Shown here piece after piece: positions 1 to 11,628 of a stretch of DNA of 64,000 nucleotides (the stretch's first letter is position 1; each line of letters starts with the position of its first letter). The notes under the pieces are model-generated. The model had not been told where the DNA came from and searched no databases. It worked only from the letters and a program-made list of their open reading frames with translations. Source of the stretch: Persicaria tinctoria. Lineage: Eukaryota > Streptophyta > Magnoliopsida > Caryophyllales > Polygonaceae. The DNA lies in NCBI GenBank assembly GCA_037127255.1, contig JBANSL010000018.1:23843175-23907174 (forward strand). Reading direction: 5' to 3'. Made by a program: the position numbers and the translations under genes.

Positions 1-1401
1 TAGGCATAATAGGTTGCATTTAGCTTAGTTAAGATGCATATCATGCATGGTTTAAGTACAATTTGCATACTTGCTCTCTATGTTGGTGGAGTCGGAATCT
101 ACACGTTTTTATTGATTATTTCAAGTAACTGTGGATCCGAGGATGAGACATGGGCTGATAACACATTGGATGAGAATGTCTAGTTGATTGAAGAAGATTA
201 AATGAAGATCTAAAGAGGTCCTGAGAAGAAGAAACGAGGCTAAACGAAGACCAAGTCTGCAGAAGTTGTCGCTAGACATGCTGAACTTGTTTTGCACTTT
301 TTGGAGGACTCGGTTGTCCGATTGACTACTATGACCATGCGTTGGAAAGCTCTTTCAAAGAACTAAAACTTTCCTGTCGACAAAAAGAGCAAATTCGAGA
401 AGGATTTTCTGTGAAAGACCAATGCAGCGGCCGCAGCATGTATGTCGCGGCCGTCGCCAGGGCCGCTGCAGCGGGATATGGGAGAGCTGTTGATGCCGTG
501 GCCGCATCATTTGACCTCAGCGCAACGTTTTATTTAAGAATCCCTAGTTTCGTTGTTGGGTTGTTTTGGATGACTTAGACTTAATATAAGGTCAGATTTA
601 TGTTATTTTGGGGACAACTTCTATTCTATTCTTACGTTCTATCAGACAATTAGAGAGAGGGCGATGTTCGCCATGGGCGGCTAAACTCTCTTCGTTCTAC
701 TTGCAATTTGAAGCTTTATTTGGATTGATTGTGAGTTTCTAATTCTTGTTCCTTATTTCCTATATTGAATGCTTCAACTTCTTTGTGCTTGATTGTTTAT
801 TGTTTTGTTCTATCTTGTCTGGCCAACTTGGTAGAATCAATTCAATTGCTAGGGTCTTGTAGATTCCTTTACGAACCTTAACCCAAGTAGCAAACTTATC
901 CCTTTAGGGCCGATTGAACTAATTGGATGGGTAGGAAGTTGGATGTGTTGTTAAATCCCTCTTTAGGGACTGCAAATACCTTGGTTAATCTCTGAACTTA
1001 AAGCTATCAATTGGGTTAAATCCTTCTTTAGGGACTGCTCGATTGATAAGGGTTTTTAGGACTGATTGAACTAGTAACTATATTAGGTCGGGACAAGGGA
1101 ATTCATAGGAACACTAAAAGGACAAGAGGAAGTTACAATATCAATTCAACCAAATAAAGTGGATAGTTGTAGGTAGACCGATCTTCTCTAAATTGTTTTG
1201 CATCAACTTGTTTATAGTTTATTTTGTTTTCTTTCTTATTTCAATCACCCAAAACCCCCCTTTCTACTAATTGGTAAATACATATTGCTGAGGAATACTC
1301 GATTCTCTGTGGGATCGACCTCTTACTTACTTGCTATACTAGTTCTAGTTTGTAGGTTTGAGTTTTATTTTGATACGGTTTACGCGACTAAAAACCGTCC
1401 A
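1..1401 (+). repeat. 5' LTR of Athila-like element (left edge cut)
   Basis: Position 1 aligns with 4215 of the right LTR, so about 18 bp are missing. The LTR ends in CCGTCCA at 1401. Compared with the right copy it has about 47 extra bases near 1041-1090 and lacks one GC-rich subrepeat near 480-510. Scattered point differences show this is not a very recent insertion. Confidence 0.9.
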
Positions 1402-1407
1402 TCAAAT

Positions 1408-1426
1408 TGGCGTTGTTACCGGGGAA
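1408..1426 (+). other. Primer binding site (tRNA-Asp type)
   Basis: TGGCGTTGTTACCGGGGA lies six bases after the LTR end. It matches the complement of the 3' end of plant tRNA-Asp at about 15 of 18 positions. The mismatches are C-to-T and G-to-A, as expected from decay of methylated cytosines. Confidence 0.75.
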
Positions 1427-1533
1427 TCAAGTTTATTTCTTTGTTTTGTGTATCTATTGATTTTTGTGCATATATCTAACCTGTTGTGAGCCTATCTTAC
1501 GGTTCACGGCACCCTTGCTACTAACCTTTCAAG

Positions 1534-2475
1534 ATGTTGAGATTAATGCAGTTTGAAGGTGAAAACTTTCACCAATACTTCACTAGATTGCATGAGTATG
1601 TTGACGACCTTGGTTCATGGGGTTATCAATTCAGCATCTGAGATTTGATTATTTGCATAATTGATGGGATGACTGTTGAGACGCGAGCCCTTGCTGAGTG
1701 CATGAGTAACGGAGGTCTAAAGCAGTTAGGAGGATTATCGGGGTTGTGAGATTTTTTCTGCTATATTGATTACCATATTTCACAAGAAGTCTTGCTTGCT
1801 ACGTCTTCTCCGCTGATGGAAGACTCTATCACACACCTGGAGGACCCATTGCTCACTCGGACTCAAGTGGTGCAGCAGTTAGAGGAAGGAAAAATGAGCC
1901 GAATCGGAAAATTGGAGAAACAAATGAGCCGCTGTAAAAACTTGGAGGAACAGATGAGCCAACTCATTCAAATTTTAAGTGCAAAAGGTGAGAAAGAAAG
2001 GAGCTTCAAAGAAGAAGAGGAGGAATTGGTTGTAGACAATGATAATGTCTTCGACAATGGAGAAGAGGGTCTAGTGCTTCCTGACTTGAAATCTCATGAG
2101 TCGACGCACGAGGTTACATGTGATGTGTCTCCTACTCCATCTGCAACATCCATTCCGAGCTTGCCCATTGATGAACCAGGTCTAGAGCCATCAGCTGAGG
2201 CTCAAGAGGTAACAAATGTAAACTTTTGCAATTTTGAAGGTAATGGTGATTATGTTGATCCTTTTGATTGCTATGTTGAAAAGCCACCAGCGGAACTGTG
2301 TTGGTGGTATCATATTCCTTCTGCAGAGAGTCATGCTAGACTCTTTGATAGATTGAAAGGGTTTTTGAGTTCCACATTTTATGCTTTCAATTTATTGTGC
2401 TATGATGTGCCTTGTAAGATGTGTGCACATGAATATGATAGGCTACTGAGGGCCTTGACGATGTCTGAGAGATAA
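1534..2475 (+). pseudogene. Gag-like frame with two in-frame stops
   Basis: One frame runs from ATG 1534 to the stop ending at 2475 (313 codons) and is broken by TGA at 1639-1641 and 1747-1749. The first part (QFEGENF, YFTRLHEYVDD) resembles the capsid region of plant gypsy Gag. The middle (about 1880-2020) is a charged coiled-coil-like stretch with repeated KLEKQMS/NLEEQMS units. The C-terminal part has a cysteine- and tryptophan-bearing segment (AELCWWYH, CYDVPCKMC). No CCHC zinc knuckle or polymerase follows. The longest clean piece starts with ATG at 1816. The Gag assignment is an inference from position between primer site and purine tract and from this weak resemblance. Confidence 0.55.
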
Positions 2476-4196
2476 GGTTTTGAGATTGAGAATAAGTCAA
2501 GCCAATGACATGAAAGAAAGACGCTTCTCGGGAGACAACCCGAGGTAAGTTTTAGTTATTTCAATTCCTAGTTAGCTAGTTTTCTTTTCAATAAATTAGG
2601 TTTTCCATTAGGCATTAGATAGTTGTTTTTAGTTTTTGGATAGACTAACCTTTCAGGAAAGGTCGCCGCCTTTAACCCGCCGCAATGCTCAGATCCGACC
2701 TATAGAGACCCATCCACCACATTGTGAGTATTTCATTCATCTCTTCCTCTATGTTTTTATTTTTCATTGAGGACAATGAAAGGTTTAAGTGTGGGGGAGA
2801 GATTGCATTGCATATAGATAGAGTTTGCATATCATGTTTATGTATGTTATCATGTTTATTTATGTCTTCATATTTATTGTTATTCATACATCACATTAAA
2901 AAAAAATTCACAAAAATATCACGCATTGCATTTAGGTGTTATTAAAGATACCCATCTTGGTTTAGTTTGTCCTCTAATTTATTTTTATGATCTTATTGCA
3001 TAAATCCCATGATTTGATTGAATTTATTGAAAATGATTTTTGGAGCATGATTTGAGAATATAATTGAGCAAGTATGGTTCATAGTTGAGGTTAAATTGAA
3101 ATCTAAAAAAAAATATAACCCTTGTGAGTTTGATTTTGACCTTATAGGGACCATTCATAATTATTTTCCTTTTGCTTTTATTGTGTGATTATACTCTTCA
3201 TATGCTTGTTTTTCATGACCGTATTGCACATGTTTGTTGCTTTTGAATTTCAAATGATTGAGGCATGTTTTCTTTAGCCATATTATACCTTATCTACCCT
3301 TTACATTATCCTTTGCTTGAAGCCCATCTAAGCTTTAAAGCCTATTCTTTTTGATAGCTCCACAAAAATATATTATAGCCAATGATTAGCCTGACCCCAT
3401 CCGAGAATTAGGAGAAGAATTGGTGAAAAATCTTTATGTTGGAGTTGCTTTGAGTGGAGATGATGTATGTATGGTTGTACATTGCGAGAGGCATAGCCGA
3501 AATAAGTTAACCTTTCTTGCATAATAGAGATGACTTATTACTAGGGGCCTAAGGAGGATAAAATTCACTTAGGAGTAAAAGTCTAGTAAGCTTGGACCCA
3601 GGGAGGATAAAATTCACCTAGGGGCAAAAGTAAGCATACAAGAAAAGAAAAGAAGTCATCATAATGAAAAAAATGTATGAGTTGTATGACTAATGAAATC
3701 GAAGAGTGCTTATTGATGTGTATTGGAGTTTATGTTATTGGAATGGTTTGCGAAGTATGGAAGTTTTGGTGTTGTTCTGGTTGGTTGTTGTGCCTTTTTC
3801 CCGGATTTTTAGCACCACAAACCTAAATATTTCCCATGCGTTATACTCCTACCAAAACCCCATTACAACCCTATAAAAGTCCTCATGATGTTATTTGCAA
3901 GTGATGACTCTCACGGTGTATAAAGCATTTTGGATTGAGTTGGGAGTTGTACTTTAAAGCCTAAACATATTGAGCATGAGAAAAAAACACATTATCCCGG
4001 TGAGGTTGGATTAAATTTGCCTTTACTATTGGATTGCTCGTATATTTGCTAGGATATTTGTTCTCTTATTCATGGCTCCTATTGCTTGATGTTGCTTTTC
4101 TAAAACCATATCATGAAGATCTTATTTGTGGGATGATTAATTCTATATTTGTTTTTATTGCTTGAGGACAGGAAAAAGCTTAAGTGTGGGGGAGTT
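2476..4196 (+). other. Non-coding interior of the Athila-like element
   Basis: No credible coding frame is present. A short hairpin (CTCGGG/CCCGAG, 2527-2544) is followed directly by GTAAGT. An extended purine-tract motif (TTGAGGACA..AAGTGTGGGGGAG) occurs twice, ending near 2799 and again at 4194 against the right LTR. Short direct repeats about AGGGAGGATAAAATTCA lie near 3550-3620. Confidence 0.6.
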
Positions 4197-5599
4197 TGAT
4201 AGCATGCATTTAGGTAGGCATAATAGGTTGCATTTAGCTTAGTTAAGATGCATACCATGCATGGTTTAAGTACAATTTGCATATTTGCTCTCTATGTTGG
4301 TGGAGTCGGAATCTACACGTTTTTATTGATTATTTAAGGTAACCGTGGATCCAAAGATGAGACATGGGTTGATAACGCATTGGATGAGAATGTCTAGTTG
4401 ATCGAAGAAGATTAAATGAAGATCTAAAGAGGTCATGAGAAGAAGAAGCGAGCTTAAACAAAGACCAAGTCTGCAGAAGTTGTCGCTAGACATGCTGAAC
4501 TTGTTTTGCACTTTCTGGAGGCCTCGGTTGTCCGATTGACTATTATGACCATGCGTTGGAAAGATCTTTCAGAGAATTACAACTTTTCTGTTGATAAGAA
4601 GAGAAAATTCAAGACGGATTTTCCGTGAAAGACCAATGCAGTGGCCGCAGCATGTATGCCGCGGCCGTCGCCAGGGCCGCTGCAGCGGGATATGAGAGAG
4701 TTGTTGATGCCGCGGCCGCAGCATCCATGCCACGGCCGCATCATTTGACCTCAGCGCAACGTTTTATTTAAGTAACCCTAGTTTCGTTGTTGGTTTGTTT
4801 TGGCCGACTTAGACTTAATATAAGGTCGGATTTATGTTATTTTGGGGACAACTTCTATTCTATTCTTACGTTCTATCAGACAATTAGAGAGAGAGCGATG
4901 TTCGCCATGGGCGGCTAAACTCTCTTCGTTCTACTTGCAATTTGAAGCTTTATTTGGATTGATTGTGAGTTTCTAATTCTTGTTCCTTATTCCCTATATT
5001 GAATGATTCAACTTCTTTGTGGTTGATTGTTTATTGTTTTGTTCTATCTTGTCTGGCCAACTTGGTAGAATCAATTCAATTCCTAGGGTTTTGTAGATTC
5101 CTGATTGCGTACCTTAACCCAAGTAGCAAACTTATCCCTTTAGGGCCGATTGAACTAATTGGATGGGTAGGAAGTTGGATGTGTTGTTAAATCCCTCTTT
5201 AGGGACTGCAAATACCTTGGTTAATATCTTAACTTAAAGTTATCAATTGGGTTAAATCCTTCTTTAGGGACTGCTCGATATTAGGTCGGGACAAGGGCAT
5301 TCATAGGAAGACTAAAAAGACAAGAGGAAGTTACAATATCAATTCAACCAAATAAAGTGGATAGTTGTAGGTAGATCGATCTTCTCTAAATTGTTTTGCA
5401 TCAACTTGTTTATAGTTTATTTTGTTTTCTTTCTTATTTCAATCACCCAAAACCCCCCTTTCTACTAATTGGTAAATACATATTGCCGAGAAATACTCGA
5501 TTCTCTGTGGGATCGACCTCTTACTTACTTGCCATACTAGTTCTAGTTTTTAGGTTTGAGTTTTATTTTGATACGGTTTACGCGACTAAAAACCGTCCA
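4197..5599 (+). repeat. 3' LTR of Athila-like element
   Basis: Complete 1403-bp LTR, TGATAGC to CCGTCCA, preceded by the purine tract. An internal GC-rich block (about 4636-4745) repeats the GCGGCCGCAGCAT motif several times in otherwise AT-rich sequence. Confidence 0.9.
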
Positions 5600-5856
5600 T
5601 TAGATCCTCTTTGACTTTCTTGCATAGAGGAGGTGTTCGTTTTGAGGTTCGCATTTTGGACGCGGAGGGAGACAAGGTCGACGAGGAATGGGCCGATCCT
5701 CACCCGGTGGGACCATTACCCAATGGGTCTCGCTTGAGTCGGGACAGAACCCATATGGTTTTGACCAGGCGCCGGGTTGGATGAGTAGTTCATGTGTCTA
5801 TTTGCACCCTAGGTTTATTCTTAATCGTTATGCTTAGGGTTTTCTAGCTTGTAGTG
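5600..5856. other. Unassigned junction sequence
   Basis: This lies between the Athila-like LTR and the broken end of the Tat element. A plus-strand frame is open from about 5603 to 5782 and is rich in R, D and P, but I do not recognise it. It could be captured host sequence or a diverged part of the Tat element. Confidence 0.3.
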
Positions 5857-6992
5857 TCAAATCATCGTTTCATCGTACACTATATTCTTCCAAAAAAACC
5901 TCCTTACCTTCTCCGCGGTGATGAGCCCCATGGCTTCAGCTTTCACCCACTTAGTGAAGTAGTCCACCAGGACAAGCACATATTTCAACTGTCCTGGGCG
6001 GTTGGGAAAGGGCCTAAAATGTCCATTCCCCACAAGAAAAAGGGGTATGCCCCGAATATGTCTTTCATCGGTTCCGCGGGCTGATGTCTTAGATCTCCAT
6101 ACCGTTGGCACGCGTCGCATTTCCGGATGAACGCTTGGACATCCTGCTTTATTGTAGGCCAATAGTAACCAAGCCTCATGGCTTTTGCAGTTAACGCTCG
6201 CCACCCCTAGTGGTGGGCGCAGACGCCCGCGTGCAGTTCTTTCACGACAACTCTGCCTTCCTCCGTCGAGATACATAGCAGATCTGGAAGACAGTAGCCT
6301 CTCTTATAGAGTCTTCCTTCCCTAATGGTGAATCGGGCAGCCTTTGTGACGACTCGTCTTGCCGTGTCTTTTCTAGGTGGAAGGGCCCCATTTCCCAGGT
6401 AGTCTGCAAGCAGAGTTCTCCAGTCTCCTTCCTCGCCTATTTGGACATGGTATACTTCCTGAATGAGCCTGCGATTGCTCCTTCTTTCGAAGAAGACTTC
6501 TTCTCCTACTTCTGTAGGCATGATTGCTCCTACTCGAGCTAGCGCATCTGCCCGACGATTATCATCCATTGGGACTGCCGTCAAGTTGAAGCCCATGAAA
6601 GCTCTTGTTAGAGCATGTACCTTCCTCAAGTATTTAGAATCCAGTTCTTGCTTCATACTCTTCTGCAACTTGTCGCATCATAACTTTTAAATCTGTGTAC
6701 ACGACCACTTGTCTTGCGCCTTTGACTAGGGCTATCTTCAAGCCTACGAGCAGAGCCTCATATTCAGCCTCATTGTTCGTAGCTTGGAAGTCCAACTTGT
6801 AAGGATAGTTGAGTTATTGCCCGTCGGGTGTGGTAAGGGTAACCCTGGCTCCACATCCATCTTTGTTGGCAGCCCCATCGACCCTGAGTACCCATTCGTT
6901 CTTTTATGCTTGGTCTCCTGATTCAAAACTCGTTTCACAGATAAAGTCTTCCAAGGTTTGAGCCAATGCTGCGCGACGCGGGACATATTCAA
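5857..6992 (-). pseudogene. Tat-type second RNase H and integrase (truncated)
   Basis: Reading down the minus strand, the first segment (about 6992-6670) encodes WVLRVDGA, NNEAEYEALL and VVVYTD, the D-E-D pattern of the extra RNase H domain of Tat elements. It is broken by stops. The second segment (about 6668-6210) leads to LHAGVCAHH. After a TAG the frame continues with LGYYWPTI, KCDACQRYGD and WGMDILGPFP, which are the HHCC finger and first catalytic Asp of integrase. The frame ends in VDYFTKWVKAEAM and FFWKNIVYDE at 5857. The second and third catalytic acids and the C-terminal domain are missing. Confidence 0.75.
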
Positions 6993-7555
6993 TCTTGAAT
7001 TCTGTTAACTCCACCGCCCATTTCGCCATCCTTCTTGATAAGCATGGTGATTGGAGAATTTGCCTTAGCGGTAAATCCGTCACCACCCTGATGACATGGT
7101 CTTAGAAGTATGGTCGTAACCTTCGAGCTGCAAACACCAAGCATATGATCATTTTCTCAACCGGTTCGTACCGCGTCTTGCAAAACTCTGCTGATATAGT
7201 ACACTGGATATTTTTTGTCGCGGGTGAGAACCGCGTTGATAGTGACGCTTTTCACATCCAGGTACAGATGTAAAGCTTCATGCTTCTTTGGTTGTTGTAA
7301 AGTGGGCAACGTTGACAAGAAACATTTCAGCCCTTCAAAAGCGTCTCGTAGCTATGGGGTCCACTGTATAGGCCCTTTCTTTTTGAGTAGTGAAAAGAAG
7401 GGCAGGGGCCTATCCACGAGGCATGAGCAGAACCTGCTCAAATAATTCACCGCCCTATTAAGAGATTGTACCTCCTTTATGGTCCGTGGCGGTTGAAGAT
7501 TCTGAACTGCTGTGATTTTCTCGGGGTTTACATCTATCCCTCGATGGCTGACCAT
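6904..7555 (-). pseudogene. Gypsy RNase H and connection region (broken)
   Basis: The segment 7555-7352 encodes MVSHRGIDVNPEKI, NRAVNYLSRF and KKGPIQW, the conserved connection between reverse transcriptase and RNase H. The segment 7086-6904 encodes MAKWAVELTEF and EYVPRRA, the end of RNase H. Frameshifts separate them. Confidence 0.7.
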
Positions 7556-7645
7556 GAAACCCAGGAACTTACCAGAGTCTACTCCAAAAACACACTTTTC
7601 ATCGTTAATGTTTAAAATCCTTTGTCGAAGTGAGTCGAATGTCTC

Positions 7646-8278
7646 CTATAGATCTCCCGCGTGATCTTTCGTCTTTTTTCTCTTGACAACATTATCATCA
7701 ACATATATGGGCACGTTTCTTCCAATCTGCCCACAAAAGATTTGATCTACTGCTCTTTGAAACGTTGCCCCAACATTTCCGAGTCCGAAGGGCATAACTC
7801 GATAGCAGAATATTCTCTGGTTGGTGATGAAGGTTGTGGCTTTTTTATCAAGCGGTTCTAGACGTATTTGATTATACTCTGAATACGTGTCCAGAAAACT
7901 GAGGACCTTGTTCCCCGCGGTTCCATCAACCAGTTCATCTATAGATGGCAACGGGTAACTGTCCTTGTGGCAGGACTTGTTGAGGTGTAAGAAGTCAACA
8001 CACATTCTCCATTTTCTGTTGGACTTTTTTACCAAGACCATGTTCGATAGCAAGTCAGAATCTTCTACTTCCTCGATGAAGCCCACATATAATTGTTTAT
8101 CAGTTTCTTCTTTCGCGGCTGCTGCTTTTTCAGGGGCCATTTTCCTTTTTTTTTGTGCAATGGGCCTTGCGTCCTGGTGAATTCTTAATATGTGCATTGC
8201 GATCGTGGGTGGCACCCCTAAGAGGTCTCGTGGGGTCCAGGCGAAGACATCCCTTGATTTCGTTATGATTTCCAACAC
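7646..8278 (-). pseudogene. Tat-type reverse transcriptase domain
   Basis: This 210-residue open piece contains the expected series of motifs: DVFAWTPRDLLGV at the start, MCVDFLHLNK, DSYPLPSIDELVD, FLDTYSEYNQI, YRVMPFGLGN and the catalytic YVDD (followed by NVVKRK). The last Asp pair is intact, but the domain is cut off from its neighbours by stops on both sides. Several positions differ from consensus (for example MPFGLGNVGATFQ where LKNAGATYQ is usual), in keeping with decay. Confidence 0.8.
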
Positions 8279-8543
8279 TCGTTCTTTCTCTTTCGGCCCC
8301 AGTGCCTATCCCATGTAAACCTTTTCCTCGGGATCGGAGAAAGGTAGGCAGACAAATCTTTCATCCGCGATTGGCACTTTTGTGGCTGCTGGTCTGACTT
8401 CGAGCTCCGCTTCCGATGTTTTGATTAGGGAACTGTCTCCTACTATGGACTCACATTGCTCGTCGATGGACATCACTTTCTTCTTCTTTTTAATGAGGTT
8501 AGGTAGCAACTCCGACTTTCAGGCTATTGGTCGCGGACTTCAC

Positions 8544-8924
8544 CTAATCCACCTCCCGGTAGTGGGAATTTTCCGACAAAGTGGTAGATAGATATATCTG
8601 GAATTTGTAAAGTGAGACGCGTCCCAAAAGTGCGTTGTAAACAGTCAGGATCCTCACCACTGAGAAGACGATACTCACCACGCGTCTCCAAGGAACGATC
8701 CCTAGTACCACTGTCAACTTTATGGTTCTAGCTACTTGCACTTCACCTCCGGAGAAAGTGACTAAGGTGCCTGCGTAGGGTTTTAATGCCGTCGCGGAGA
8801 TTCCTAGCTGAGTGAATGCATCCCATGATAGGATATCTATAGAGGATCCAGTGTTTATAAACACTCTTTTCACAGTCTTGGTGGCTATCTGGGCGTGGAT
8901 GACCAATGGGTCTGAGTGTAGCAT
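8544..8924 (-). pseudogene. Retropepsin-like protease with lost catalytic Asp
   Basis: The minus-strand frame reads VFINTGSSIDILSWDAF. In Tat elements the corresponding motif is a D-[TG]-GSS-x-DIL active site. Here the catalytic Asp is Asn, so the enzyme should be inactive. A flap-like region (FSGGEVQVARTIKLTV) follows. A link region encoding charged residues lies at 8306-8509 between protease and reverse transcriptase. Confidence 0.65.
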
Positions 8925-9552
8925 CCTTACTACTTCTGCATCCTTCGCGAAAAATGTGATTTCCGTATGTGGTGATAAGGATATCCTCCTGCTTGAAGCG
9001 GATGGTGGTTGTTTTCCTTCTCACTCGTAGTTCTTTCTTTCCTGTGTTCTAGCTCCTCAGATTGAAAGACCCTCGGCGAGGGTGTTAATGAACCCTTCAA
9101 ATTCTGGTATCCGGTCTCCTTCCGGCCTCCTGTCTTCTTCCGGAATCATCGGCGCTTGGTTGACAGATCCTTGCATGGCAGGAAATCTGTTGTGTCGCCC
9201 TCCGCGCCACCTCCGTCCTCTGCCCCTTCCTCGATTGAAAGGATGGGCCCCCTTCTGTTGATCCTGGGGTTCTTGATTTCTGTCTCGTTAGTGAGGAGGG
9301 TCTCCTGCTTCTGCTTGTGGGTCATAATTTTCCCAAACTGGCCCTCTACCCATTCGTTCTTCCCACCGCGGTTGATACCCCTGCTCAGAATTTCGGTAAT
9401 TATCCCTCCGCGGGTGATATGACCCTGGGTGGTCCATTTTTTGCCTTCGGTCATTGTCTCTCTGACGGGACCCTTGACCTCTTTCAGAATTCATATGTAC
9501 TTTGTCGCGTCGAGAATGGATTGCTCCCTCCCCCGACTGGTGTTTTGGAGGT

Positions 9553-10272
9553 TTAGCTCATCCCTTTTCTTTTTTTTTTGAATTTGCCGATGATCTTTTC
9601 GAAGAATCCCTGGTCACCAGTGTTTGCTCTTGAGCTAGACGCGGCTGCTTCTTCGGATTCAATCTGTCTTGACACCCGATCCCTTAGGTCATCATAGCTT
9701 GAGGGCTTCTTTCGGAACAAGTAAGTGTTGAAGTCCCCCTCCGTAAGGTTTCTCATGAGAATGATGGTTGCAGATTCATGATTGAAGTTGGGAATCTGTA
9801 CCACCACACTGGTGAACCGCACGAAGAAATGTCTCAAGGTTTCTCTGGCTCCATGTTTGATTGAGTTTAAGTCAAGCATTGTTTTCTTTCGCGAGCGAGC
9901 GCTCCCGAAGTGAGACTTGAAGATATGAGTCAACTGAGCAAAGCTAGCTAATGAGTTTTTTGGTAGGTTGGTGAACGAGGTGAGAGCTATCTTCATCAGT
10001 GTCGAAGGGAAAGTTCGACACATCATGGCATCGTTGTACTCATTTATTCCCATTGCTGTTATGAAGTGGCATGGAAGGTCTTCTGGGTCGGTCGTTCCAT
10101 CATACTTCATTAGGCCTACATCCCTCCATCTTTTTGGGACCGATGCGGAACAAAATTCCTTGGTGAAGACGGAGGGCAGAGTTTCTAACCCGTTCGTCTT
10201 CATATTAGCCAAATCTGACTTGGTGGAAGTAGAAATGTCTGACGACTGCTCCCCCCGCCGGTGCATGCTCAC
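9553..10272 (-). pseudogene. Tat-type Gag capsid
   Basis: A 239-residue frame carries the plant Gag capsid pattern: LMKYDGTTDPEDLPCHFITAM, RTFPSTLMKIALTSF, NSLASFAQLTHIFKSHFG, then a charged tail (FKKKRKG). Upstream in the same direction (10273-10740) decayed sequence encodes a Gln/Tyr-rich stretch, probably the Gag N-terminus, with stops. Downstream (9146-9500) Arg/Asp-rich frames likely continue Gag. No intact zinc knuckle is seen. Confidence 0.7.
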
Positions 10273-10915
10273 ATGATGCTCTTCCTCATTTTGCTAAGGT
10301 CGATGTGGCATTGTGCGGCCTTGGCCTGGGAATCTGTAATTCATGTTGCCGAAAGCGTTGGCTGGGTTGTCATATGCGGTATATTGGCGTCCGTAAGCGT
10401 CATATTGACCACCCTGGTAAGCCGTTCGTTGTTGATGCAGATATGGACCACCATAATCATAATAATAGTAATGCGCATGACCAGGTTGTTGGGGATGGGG
10501 TTGTTCATGAGGAACTTCGTGGTGCTAGAAGTTCAGGGGTATGTAGGCTTCCCCATACTAATTGTAATAATAATGGAGGGGCCTATCCTATGGTCGTTCC
10601 CATGCCTCACCCTGTATGTCATTGTCAGGTTGGGATGACAATGGAGCGTACATGCTCGAGACTTCTTGGTCCTGATGGATGCTCTGGCTCATTCCGTCCG
10701 ACGCGTCTCTTGGAAGACACTCATTTTTTCCTTCTGCACAATTGTTTTGACAAGTCAAAACTCTATCGGCTCAATATATCTTTTTCGGCAAACCCTTTTT
10801 TCGCGTGTTGACGCGGACTCCCTTCTACCTGTTGGTGTCAGGAGTCTATTCTTTCTTTTGTTTTCGGTTCATAGGGAACCCCTTAGTGTGAAAGGGTTCG
10901 CACAGACGGCGTCAG

Positions 10916-11580
10916 TGACGAAACTCGATTTTCAGGTTCCCACTTTCGGTGGGACCCGGGGGTGGACCCCGTAGGACCCAGGGCCCTCTCGACGGGCTTA
11001 CCTGACCTGCGCCGAGAATGTCGACACGACCCAACCCGTGCCGTGAGAAGTACGGAGCCCCTCTGGGCCTCCCTTACTGAGAAGTTTCATCAACGAAATG
11101 AGGAATTTATTGTTTACCTGTTGTTCACCGTTCGATTTGTTGAATCGATCATGGCCTTATGGATCCTCACCTCATACTGATGGCTTATGATGGAGCGCTT
11201 TTATTCAGACGCGGATGTGTTCTTGTTTCATCCGCGGAGCGGATATCTCTCCTATTATCGAGTGTTTGCTTCCTAATCCTTTTTTAGAGATTATATCCTT
11301 TCTTATCCGCTCTACTCTCTCTCTCTCTGGCCAAAAAGTTCCTTCTGACTAGTCGAATCTTCCTTTTTATAGTTGATAGGGGTTTCCTGCCCATAGACAC
11401 GTGTTACTCTTCTCCTTCGTGGTGTGAGGGCATGTAGGGCACGTGGCCGCCTTTTCCGTCTGCGGGTAAAGTGATGAAAAGATCGTTGCTTATCTTAGCT
11501 CGCGGACGAACGTTCGACGTCCTTTCCCCATTTATTATTACGCTTTTGTTATTTTAAGCATTTTCCGGCCGGTTTCGTCA
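10916..11580 (-). repeat. 5' LTR of the Tat-type element
   Basis: The 665-bp segment begins TGACGAAAC and ends GTTTCGTCA, a perfect 9-bp terminal inverted repeat with TG..CA ends. It lies at the correct distance upstream (minus strand) of the leader and gag. The partner LTR is missing because the element is truncated near 5857. Confidence 0.7.
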
Positions 11581-11628
11581 GTCATGGTGCGACTGTTTCT
11601 AAGAGGATTTAAATTATGGTGGAAATTT

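Larger units (their letters stand above)
1..5599 (+). mobile_element. Non-autonomous Athila-like LTR retrotransposon
   Basis: Two direct long terminal repeats (1-1401, left end cut by the window; 4197-5599) flank a 2.8-kb interior. The full LTR runs TGATAGCATG to ACCGTCCA, so it has the usual TG..CA ends. Just inside the left LTR is a tRNA-Asp-type primer site, and a purine tract (GTGTGGGGGAG) lies against the right LTR. The interior holds only a broken gag-like frame and no protease, reverse transcriptase or integrase, so replication would need proteins from a relative. The Athila-like assignment rests on the primer type and the CTCGGG..CCCGAG motif downstream of gag. The TSD cannot be checked because the left flank is outside the window. 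Confidence 0.85.
5857..11580 (-). mobile_element. Decayed Tat-type Ty3/gypsy retrotransposon, 3'-truncated
   Basis: On the minus strand the order is LTR, leader, gag, protease, reverse transcriptase, RNase H, a second RNase H-like domain, and integrase. A second RNase H between the normal RNase H and integrase is characteristic of the Tat/Ogre lineage. The leader carries GACGCCGTCTGTG just after the LTR, a motif seen in Tat elements. The element stops inside the integrase core near 5857, and no 3' LTR or purine tract is found. All reading frames carry stops or frameshifts, so this is an old inactive copy. Confidence 0.8.

Noticed and set aside
1198..1479. Small frames in the Athila-like LTRs (also at 5396-5614)
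   Set aside because: They are duplicated because the LTR is duplicated, encode no known domain and cross the LTR boundary and primer site.
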